Assembly (NCBI GenBank): GCA_017399445.1
Contig: JAFQCM010000104.1
Span: forward strand, 1 to 41,820
DNA length: 41,820 nt
From: Lachnospiraceae bacterium
GTDB taxonomy: Bacteria; Bacillota; Clostridia; Lachnospirales; Lachnospiraceae
Reading direction: 5' to 3'
How positions within the stretch are numbered: position 1 is the first letter of the stretch; each line of letters starts with the position of its first letter. Below are positions 35,868 through 41,820 of the stretch, in pieces. The position numbers and the translations under genes are program-made. The notes beneath the pieces are model-generated. The model had not been told where the DNA came from, did not search any database, and worked only from the letters and a program-made list of their open reading frames with translations.

Positions 35868-37373
35868 ATGGCAGGAAAAGTATGGCTGGTAGGTGCCGGA
35901 CCGTCTGATATAGGACTTATGACAGTAAAAGGGAAAGAAGTTTTAGAAAATGCCCAGGTGGTAGTTTATGATGCATTGGTAGGAAAAGGTATTTTAAGTA
36001 CCATACCTGAAAATGCAGAAACTATCAATGTAGGAAAACGTTCTGGCAATCACACCATGAAACAGGAAGAAATCAGTAAGCTTTTAGCAGAAAAAGCTCT
36101 GGAAGGCAAGCATGTGGTACGTTTAAAAGGTGGAGATCCTTTTTTGTTTGGAAGAGGCGGGGAAGAAATTGAAGCTTTATTGGAAGCAGGGGTGACTTAC
36201 GAAGTGGTTCCGGGAGTTACTTCTGCTATTTCTGTACCTGCATACAATGGAATTCCTGTGACCCATAGAGAATATAGTTCCTCACTTCATATTATCACTG
36301 CCCACAAGAAGAAAAATGAACCTTTAGATATTGATTTTCTTTCTTTAGTAAAATTAAAAGGCACTTATGTATTTTTAATGGGAGTAAGTGCCTTGGAGGA
36401 TATTTGTAATGGTCTTATGGAAGCGGGAATGGCAGGAGAAACCGAAGCTGCCATATTGGAACAAGGCACCACAGCAAGGCAGAGAAAGGTTATAGCTACT
36501 GTTGCAACCTTAAAGAGAGAGGCGGAAAACGCATGTATTCAGTCACCGGCCATTATTGTGGTAGGAAAAGTTTGTGGGTTTTCTGAAAAATTTTCATGGT
36601 ATGAAAAGGTAGAATTATTTGGAAAGCGTATTTTAGTCACCAGACCAAGAAAATTGATTTCTAAAATGGCAGAAAGCTTAAGGGAAAAAGGCGCAGAAGT
36701 GTTAGAGGTTCCGGCAGTTTCCATTGTTCCAATAAAAGAAAATAAAAAGTTAAAAGAATCTTTGAAAAACCTTTCAAATTACACGGTATTAGCTTTCACC
36801 AGTCCAAGCGGTGTACAGGTATTTTTTGATAAATTAAAAGAAGAAAAGACAGATATTCGAAAGCTTGCTCATTTAAAAATTGCTGCCATTGGAAAGGGCA
36901 CTGGAAAAGAACTGGAAGAGAGAGGAATTCTGGTGGATTATATGCCAGAAGAATATGAGGGGAAAGCTTTAGGAAAACTTCTGGCACAGGTTTGCACCGG
37001 AAAAGACACCATTTTTCTTCCAAGGGCAAAAGAAGGAAACCGGGAATTAGTAGAAGAAGCGGTAAAATCAGGAGCTCTAATCCATGATATTCCAATATAC
37101 CGAACGGTATATGAAAAGAGTACTGTGATTTCTATAGGACAAGAAATTCAGGAAGGTAACATAGATTATGTGGCATTTACTAGTGCTTCTACTGTGAAAA
37201 GCTTTGTAGAAATGGCAGGACAGATACCTTATGAAAAAGTAAAGGGAGTCTGTATTGGAAAAAAGACTGCAGAAGCTGCAAAGCAGTATGGAATGGAAAT
37301 TTTTGTATCTCAAGAAGCGACCATAGATAGTATGGTAGAAAAAATAGTAGAATTATCAAAAAACAGAGAGTAA
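35868..37373 (+). CDS. cobA-hemD: Uroporphyrinogen-III C-methyltransferase / uroporphyrinogen-III synthase fusion
   Basis: A 501-residue fusion of two consecutive activities. The N-terminal SUMT domain (about 1-240) shows VWLVGAGPSDIGLMTVKG, VVYDALV, VVRLKGGDPFLFGRGGEE, VVPGVTSAISVPAYNGIPVTHR and AILEQGTTARQR. It methylates uroporphyrinogen III at C2 and C7 to precorrin-2. The C-terminal HemD domain (about 250-501; KRILVTRPRKLISKMAESL, FTSPSGVQVFF, FTSASTVKSF) closes hydroxymethylbilane to uroporphyrinogen III. The fusion sends product straight to the cobalamin/siroheme branch and is common in Clostridia. AAAGGAAC precedes the ATG. Confidence 0.95.
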   Translation: MAGKVWLVGAGPSDIGLMTVKGKEVLENAQVVVYDALVGKGILSTIPENAETINVGKRSGNHTMKQEEISKLLAEKALEGKHVVRLKGGDPFLFGRGGEEIEALLEAGVTYEVVPGVTSAISVPAYNGIPVTHREYSSSLHIITAHKKKNEPLDIDFLSLVKLKGTYVFLMGVSALEDICNGLMEAGMAGETEAAILEQGTTARQRKVIATVATLKREAENACIQSPAIIVVGKVCGFSEKFSWYEKVELFGKRILVTRPRKLISKMAESLREKGAEVLEVPAVSIVPIKENKKLKESLKNLSNYTVLAFTSPSGVQVFFDKLKEEKTDIRKLAHLKIAAIGKGTGKELEERGILVDYMPEEYEGKALGKLLAQVCTGKDTIFLPRAKEGNRELVEEAVKSGALIHDIPIYRTVYEKSTVISIGQEIQEGNIDYVAFTSASTVKSFVEMAGQIPYEKVKGVCIGKKTAEAAKQYGMEIFVSQEATIDSMVEKIVELSKNRE

Positions 37374-37438
37374 AATATAGTGAAAAAGAACAAAAGTAAT
37401 AGACAGCAGAAGAAATGACCGGAAGGAGCAGCAGAAAG

Positions 37439-38416
37439 ATGTTAAAAAGACCAAGAAGAATCAGAGGGAATGAAACCATCAGACGTATGGTAAGAGAAAC
37501 CAGAGTAGATAAATCTTCGTTGATTTATCCTATGTTTGTAATGGAAGGAAAAGAGGGAAAAGAAGAAATTCCTTCTATGCCGGGGCAGTACCGTTATGGC
37601 TTAGATGCCATGAATTTTATGGTGGAAGATTTATTGAAAGCAGGAGTTAGTAGTGTGATGCTTTTTGGAATTCCAAGTCATAAGGATGAATTAGGTAGCA
37701 GTGCCTATGCGGAGGATGGAATTATTCAAAAAGCAGTAGCAGGAATGAAAGAACGATTTCCGGAAATGTATGTGATTACCGATGTATGTATGTGTGAGTA
37801 TACTTCCCATGGTCATTGTGGATGTTTAAATGGAAATTATGTGGATAATGACAGTACTTTGGATTTACTGGCAAAAACAGCATTATCTCATGTACAAGCT
37901 GGTGCAGATATGGTGGCGCCTTCTGATATGATGGATGGAAGAATCGGAACTATTAGAACTACTTTGGATAACAATGGTTTTGTGGAAACACCTATTATGT
38001 CTTATGCAGTAAAATATGCTTCCTCTTTCTATGGACCATTTCGGGAAGCAGCAGGTTCTGCCCCTTCCTTTGGGGACCGGAAATCTTACCAGATGGATTT
38101 CCACAATATAAAGGAAGGTTTAAAAGAAGCATTTCTGGATATTGAAGAGGGAGCAGATATTATTATGGTAAAACCAGCTCTTTCCTATTTAGATGTAATC
38201 AGACGAGTTTCTGAAGAAATTCCACTTCCAGTGGCAGCATATAGCGTAAGTGGAGAATATGCTATGGTTAAAGCAGCAGGAAAGCTTGGTTACATAGAAG
38301 AAGATAATATTATTTGTGAAATGGCAGTAAGCACCTATCGGGCAGGTGCTGGTATTTATCTTACTTATTTTGCAAAAGAACTGGCAGGATTTATTCAGGA
38401 AGGAAGAATAGGATAA
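37439..38416 (+). CDS. hemB: Delta-aminolevulinic acid dehydratase (porphobilinogen synthase)
   Basis: A 325-residue enzyme that joins two 5-aminolevulinates into porphobilinogen. The zinc-site cysteines are in DVCMCEYTSHGHCGCLNG, marking the zinc-dependent type. APSDMMDGRIGTIR and the Schiff-base Lys 245 in IMVKPALSYLDVI are intact. The frame opens at ATG 37415, but the ATG at 37439 (MLKRPRRIRGN) gives the normal family N-terminus and length and has GGAAGGAG about 10 bases upstream. The stop TAA overlaps the hemL ATG by one base. Confidence 0.95.
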   Translation: MLKRPRRIRGNETIRRMVRETRVDKSSLIYPMFVMEGKEGKEEIPSMPGQYRYGLDAMNFMVEDLLKAGVSSVMLFGIPSHKDELGSSAYAEDGIIQKAVAGMKERFPEMYVITDVCMCEYTSHGHCGCLNGNYVDNDSTLDLLAKTALSHVQAGADMVAPSDMMDGRIGTIRTTLDNNGFVETPIMSYAVKYASSFYGPFREAAGSAPSFGDRKSYQMDFHNIKEGLKEAFLDIEEGADIIMVKPALSYLDVIRRVSEEIPLPVAAYSVSGEYAMVKAAGKLGYIEEDNIICEMAVSTYRAGAGIYLTYFAKELAGFIQEGRIG

Positions 38417-39696
38417 TGGGAAAATCAGAGGAATTATTTAAAGAAGCACGCCAGTATATTCCAGGTGGAGTGAATAGTCCGGTGCGGGCTTTTGGAAATA
38501 TTGGAAGTACTCCTCGTTTTATACAGCGGGCAGATGGAGCTTATGTTTATGATGTGGATGGAAATAAATATCTGGATTTTATAGGATCCTGGGGACCAAT
38601 GATTTTAGGGCATAACCAGAAAGAGGTATTGGAAAGTGTCACAGAAGCATGTAAGCAAGGATTAAGTTTTGGAGCAGCCACAGAAAAAGAAGTGGTAATG
38701 GCAAAGCTGATTACAGAAATGGTTCCGGCAGTGGAAATGGTGCGAATGGTAAATTCCGGAACAGAAGCAGTAATGAGTGCTTTGCGTGTGGCAAGAGGTT
38801 ATACCAAAAGAAATAAGATAATTAAATTTTCCGGCTGTTACCATGGACATTCAGATTCCATGCTGATTGCAGCAGGATCTGGTGTTATGTCAAGTGGTGT
38901 GCCGGACAGTGCAGGAGTCACAAAGGGTTGTACAGAGGATACTATAAGTGCAGTTTATAATGATTTAGAAGGTGTAAAAGAAATATTTACAAAGATGGGA
39001 GAAGAAATTGCAGCGGTAATTGTAGAGCCGGTAGGGGCAAATATGGGGGTGGTTCTGCCACAAGAAGGTTTCTTGGAAGGATTACGAAAGCTTTGTACAA
39101 AATATGGCAGTATACTTATTTTTGATGAGGTAATTACGGGATTTCGGTTAGGGACAGATGGAGCCAGTGGATATTTTGGGATTCAGCCGGATTTAATTAC
39201 TTTTGGAAAGATTATAGGGGCAGGAATGCCGGTAGGAGCTTATGGAGGAAAACGTCAGATTATGGAACTGATATCACCTTTAGGGCCGGTATACCAGGCA
39301 GGGACTCTAAGTGGAAACCCGGTAGCAATGGCGGCGGGCATTACACAGCTTACTATTTTAAAAGAACATCCGGAAATTTACACCCATTTAAACCAGCTAG
39401 GCGATTATTTCTATGGAAGGTTAGAAGAAGTAATCAAAGAAGCAGAGGGTTTCTGTAGTATTAATCATATAGGTTCTTTAGGATGTATTTTTTTCACCAA
39501 GGAAAAAGTGATAGATTACGCTTCAGCGAAAACTTCAGATACGACTAAATATGCGGATTATTTTAAGTTTATGCTGGAACATGGAGTGTATTTGGCACCA
39601 GCACAGTTTGAAGCCATGTTTTTATCTGCATCACATAAGAAAGAAGAACTGGACAGAGTAGTAGAATTAGTTCAGCAGTACATGAAAGAACATTAA
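38416..39696 (+). CDS. hemL: Glutamate-1-semialdehyde 2,1-aminomutase
   Basis: A 426-residue PLP enzyme that turns glutamate-1-semialdehyde into 5-aminolevulinate. Key motifs are PGGVNSPVRAFGNIGSTP, VNSGTEAVMSALRVARGYT, GCYHGHSD, LIFDEVITGFR and the PLP Lys 265 in TFGKIIGAGMPVGAYGG. Length and motif spacing are normal. It is translated by stop-start overlap with hemB, and a gap of 38 nt leads to the precorrin-2 dehydrogenase gene. Confidence 0.97.
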   Translation: MGKSEELFKEARQYIPGGVNSPVRAFGNIGSTPRFIQRADGAYVYDVDGNKYLDFIGSWGPMILGHNQKEVLESVTEACKQGLSFGAATEKEVVMAKLITEMVPAVEMVRMVNSGTEAVMSALRVARGYTKRNKIIKFSGCYHGHSDSMLIAAGSGVMSSGVPDSAGVTKGCTEDTISAVYNDLEGVKEIFTKMGEEIAAVIVEPVGANMGVVLPQEGFLEGLRKLCTKYGSILIFDEVITGFRLGTDGASGYFGIQPDLITFGKIIGAGMPVGAYGGKRQIMELISPLGPVYQAGTLSGNPVAMAAGITQLTILKEHPEIYTHLNQLGDYFYGRLEEVIKEAEGFCSINHIGSLGCIFFTKEKVIDYASAKTSDTTKYADYFKFMLEHGVYLAPAQFEAMFLSASHKKEELDRVVELVQQYMKEH

Positions 39697-39734
39697 TACT
39701 AAGGAACTTTAACATAAAATAAAAGAGGAAAACC

Positions 39735-40196
39735 ATGAAAAAAGAGAAGATGTATTTTCCGGTGTTTATTTCTTTGGAAGAAAAGAAATGTGTTGTGATA
39801 GGTGGTGGAGAAATTGCTGCCAGGAGAGTTGAAACACTTTTGAATTTTTGTGAGAATATTACGGTGATTGCTCCGGAAATTTGTGAGAAAATGAAAAAAC
39901 TTATAGAAAAAAATGAGTTTTCTTATTATCAAAGAAGTTATCAGTCTGGTGATTGTAAGGAAGCCTTTTTAGTAGTAGTGGCTACTGATAACAGATGGGT
40001 TAATAAGCAGGCCGGGGAAGAAGGAAAAGCAGCAGGTGCTTTGGTTTCAGTGGCAGATAACAGGGAAGAATGTAACTTTCTTTTTCCAGGCATTGTGGCA
40101 AATCAGGAAAGTGGTGCGGTCATTGGTGTCTGTAGCAGCGGCAGAAATCATAAGCTTGCAAAAGCATTAACCGATAAATGCAAAAAAATACTGTAA
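39735..40196 (+). CDS. Precorrin-2 dehydrogenase (CysG-N/Met8 type)
   Basis: A 153-residue protein with an N-terminal NAD-binding Rossmann motif CVVIGGGEIAARRVETLL (about 14-31) and VVVATDNRWVN (about 75-85). NLV-like ADNREECNFLFPGIV follows, then IGVCSSGRNHKLAKAL. It oxidises precorrin-2 to sirohydrochlorin. It lacks most of the C-terminal part of full-length Met8/SirC proteins (about 200 residues), so it may be a dehydrogenase only, leaving metal insertion to CbiK next door. AGAGGAAAA precedes the ATG. Confidence 0.88.
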   Translation: MKKEKMYFPVFISLEEKKCVVIGGGEIAARRVETLLNFCENITVIAPEICEKMKKLIEKNEFSYYQRSYQSGDCKEAFLVVVATDNRWVNKQAGEEGKAAGALVSVADNREECNFLFPGIVANQESGAVIGVCSSGRNHKLAKALTDKCKKIL

Positions 40197-40230
40197 TCAT
40201 AGAAAACTGTGATTGCCAGGAGGAAAAAGT

Positions 40231-41010
40231 GTGAGGAAAAAAGCAATTCTTGTGGTAAGTTATGGAACGAGTCATAAAGAGGCAAGAGAAAAGTCAATTG
40301 ATGCAATTGAAAAAAGAATTAAGGAAGAATTTCAGGGATATAAAATTTATAGAGCCTTTACTGGAAAAAGAGTCGTAAAAAAAATGGAACAAACAGGAAC
40401 TCGTGTTATGATATTAGCGGAGGCACTAGAAAAACTTAAAAATGATGGTATACAAGAGCTTATAGTTCAGCCTACTTATGTAACAAATGGCACTGAAAAT
40501 GATAATATGATAGGAAAAATAAAAGCTGTTAGTGGAGAGTTTCAGCGTATTGCAATTGGAAAGCCGCTGTTAAATGATGAAGGAGACTCCAAGAAACTGG
40601 CAGAAGTCATAGCAAACCAGTGTGTGGTAGAAGAAAATGAAGTACTTCTGCTTATGGGTCATGGAACTTCGGCTTTTGGTAATTTGATGTATCATAAATT
40701 GAATGAAGTATTTCAGAATATGGGGTATAAAAATATTCTGATTGCTGCCATGAAGGGAGAACCTTCCTTTCAAGAAGCTCAAAGACAATTAGAACATTTG
40801 AAGGTAAAAAAAGTAATTTTAAAGCCTTTAATGATTGTAGCAGGAGAGCATGTGAAAAAAGATATGGCAGGAAAAGAAAATTCCTGGAAAAGTGAACTGA
40901 AAAAGAAAGGGTATCAGGTACAGTGTCAGATGAGGGGATTAGGAGAATTTGTTGAAGTTCAAGAACAATTCATTAAACATATAAATGAAGTATTGGGATT
41001 GAAAGAGTGA
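40231..41010 (+). CDS. cbiK: Sirohydrochlorin cobaltochelatase
   Basis: A 259-residue class II chelatase that inserts Co2+ into sirohydrochlorin in the early-insertion (anaerobic) cobalamin pathway. It begins MRKKAILVVSYGTSHKEAREKSIDAIEK, has RAFTGKRVVKKM, QPTYVTNGTENDNM, the catalytic His in LLMGHGTSAFGN and a second in MIVAGEHVKKDMAG. There is no signal peptide, so it is cytoplasmic. The GTG at 40231 is preferred because AGGAGG lies seven bases upstream; the open frame extends to a TTG at 40213. Its presence defines the pathway as B12-directed. Confidence 0.94.
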   Translation: MRKKAILVVSYGTSHKEAREKSIDAIEKRIKEEFQGYKIYRAFTGKRVVKKMEQTGTRVMILAEALEKLKNDGIQELIVQPTYVTNGTENDNMIGKIKAVSGEFQRIAIGKPLLNDEGDSKKLAEVIANQCVVEENEVLLLMGHGTSAFGNLMYHKLNEVFQNMGYKNILIAAMKGEPSFQEAQRQLEHLKVKKVILKPLMIVAGEHVKKDMAGKENSWKSELKKKGYQVQCQMRGLGEFVEVQEQFIKHINEVLGLKE

Positions 41011-41052
41011 GTGGTTTCTTTTATTGTGTAGGAGAGAAGTAGCATTACATTA

Positions 41053-41107
41053 TATATAGAAGAAATAGGTGTCAAGTGAAAGAGTTTCTTCTATATAAAT
41101 GGTGTGG
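41053..41107 (+). repeat. 13-bp inverted repeat downstream of cbiK
   Basis: TATATAGAAGAAA (41053-41065) and TTTCTTCTATATA (41095-41107) are perfect inverted copies around 29 nt. The stem is AT-rich and no U-run follows. It may mark the 3' end of the hem-cbi transcript or a regulator site. Confidence 0.5.
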
Positions 41108-41356
41108 AAATTATGTGAAAGAATTTTATTTTACCGTATATCTTTGCTAGAGCGTGCATAATATGTTTCGGGTGGTAACTGGTTGGAATTAGTTTATAAA
41201 GATAAAAGTGAAGACAAAAAATACACTATTGAAATGTATCGGAATATCCTATAGAGAAATACAGATATTCTTGCGAAAAAGTGAAAAAAATACACGAAAC
41301 CGTTAAATTGCACAAAATTTTTTGGAAATTTTAGCTCCAAATTTTTTGATAAAATA

Positions 41357-41385
41357 TTGACAATTAAGAGGAAAAACAATATACT
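41357..41385 (+). promoter_or_regulatory. Strong sigmaA-type promoter of the secreted protein gene
   Basis: A perfect -35 TTGACA (41357-41362), a 17-nt spacer and TATACT (41380-41385) occur after A/T tracts (41317-41350) that could act as an UP element. The transcription start is expected near 41392. Confidence 0.85.
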
Positions 41386-41526
41386 GTAACCATGGCTTGT
41401 TTTATGTGATTTTGTACCCATTGAAATATGCATAATCAGAGAAACGAGAAAGTATATAAGTGATTTACATAATATTATTTTGTGTGATGAGCTTAACAAC
41501 CAAAAGATTTTAAGGAGGAAAAAAGT

Positions 41527-41820
41527 ATGGGAGAAAACAGAGTAACTATGAGTTTAATCAAACGTTATGTTAGCGTAATGTTGGTTGCAGCACTTGTTTT
41601 AACAGGTATTCAGGTACCAGTTGCAGCATCAGCAGCTGACGCAAAGGACGTTACAATTAAGGTGGGAGAAACAATTCAGTTGACAATTCCAACAGCTGAA
41701 CCAACACCAACAGCTGAACCAACACCAACAGCAAAACCAACAGTTGGAGCAACAGCAACACCAACACCAGGTGAACAGTCACCGTCAACACCAGGTGAAC
41801 AGTCACCATCAACACCAACA
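41527..41820 (+). CDS. Secreted protein with Pro/Thr-rich repeat linker (N-terminal part, cut by window edge)
   Basis: The first 98 codons are visible, open to the window end. A signal peptide is clear: basic SLIKRYVS, a hydrophobic core VMLVAALVLTGIQVPV and a likely cut after VAASA (about residue 35). KDVTIKVGETIQLTI then resembles the first strand of a bacterial Ig-like (Big_2) domain, broken by a low-complexity linker. The linker has repeats of PTPTAE and two near-identical 24-bp units encoding PGEQSPST. Such linkers space domains in extracellular adhesins and polysaccharide-degrading enzymes. The function cannot be named from this part. The ATG has AAGGAGG eight bases upstream and a strong promoter, so high expression is likely. 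Confidence 0.85.
   Translation, partial: MGENRVTMSLIKRYVSVMLVAALVLTGIQVPVAASAADAKDVTIKVGETIQLTIPTAEPTPTAEPTPTAKPTVGATATPTPGEQSPSTPGEQSPSTPT

Larger units (their letters stand above)
41011..41526 (+). other. Intergenic region before the secreted protein gene
   Basis: A 516-bp AT-rich gap. It holds a 13-bp inverted repeat soon after cbiK (41053-41107), a strong promoter (41357-41385) and a leader of about 135-141 nt ending in AAGGAGG. No coding frame or known riboswitch is recognised. Confidence 0.6.

Noticed and set aside
41680..41820. Short direct repeats that could suggest a CRISPR array
   Set aside because: The repeats are in frame and encode a Pro/Thr/Glu linker in an open secreted protein; there are no unique spacers.

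Overview
The window looks like chromosome from a low-GC, anaerobic, spore-forming Firmicute of the Clostridia, most like the Lachnospiraceae. The evidence is pyruvate formate-lyase, spore-linked genes (spoVG, a CwlD-type amidase, a Csp-like subtilase, a YtvI-like protein), a GlgC/GlgD pair, DnaD/DnaI helicase-loading genes, MecA, strong AGGAGG ribosome sites with some TTG/GTG starts, and a tetrapyrrole cluster aimed at cobalamin/siroheme. No insertion sequence, phage gene, CRISPR array or tRNA gene was seen. Most of the window is core housekeeping DNA.

Layout. 1-4592 is read leftwards: 5' end of pflB, a YtvI/AI-2E membrane protein, an RluA-type pseudouridine synthase, an ABC-F ATPase and mecA. 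4888-6339 is a kinase fused to a degenerate ParA/MinD-like P-loop domain. 6492-7550 is a membrane acyltransferase. 7753-16423 runs rightwards: GH18/SH3 cell-wall protein, CwlD amidase, Sua5, RpiB, dCMP deaminase, MetG and a class A PBP. 16513-21622 runs leftwards: murC, then dnaD, dnaI and prs, with a DnaA-box cluster between murC and dnaD. 22009-24720 carries glgC, glgD and spoVG. 24889-26592 is a leftward S8 peptidase. 26946-33211 is the full F1Fo ATP synthase operon atpBEFHAGDC. 33224-33423 folds as a large structured RNA, probably raiA class. 33574-41010 is hemA-hemC-cobA/hemD-hemB-hemL, a precorrin-2 dehydrogenase and cbiK. At the right edge a strong promoter and a 141-nt leader precede a secreted protein with a Pro/Thr-rich linker, cut by the window end.

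How it fits together. The tetrapyrrole genes run from glutamyl-tRNA to uroporphyrinogen III, then by methylation and oxidation to sirohydrochlorin and cobalt-sirohydrochlorin. No hemE or later haem gene is present here, so the cluster points to B12 (and perhaps siroheme) supply. DnaD and DnaI load the replicative helicase, and the DnaA boxes upstream of their operon suggest direct DnaA control. The most interesting items are the ~200-nt structured RNA, the DnaA-box array, the kinase/P-loop fusion, and a hairpin that hides the ribosome site of the YtvI-like gene by pairing it with the stop region of the upstream gene.
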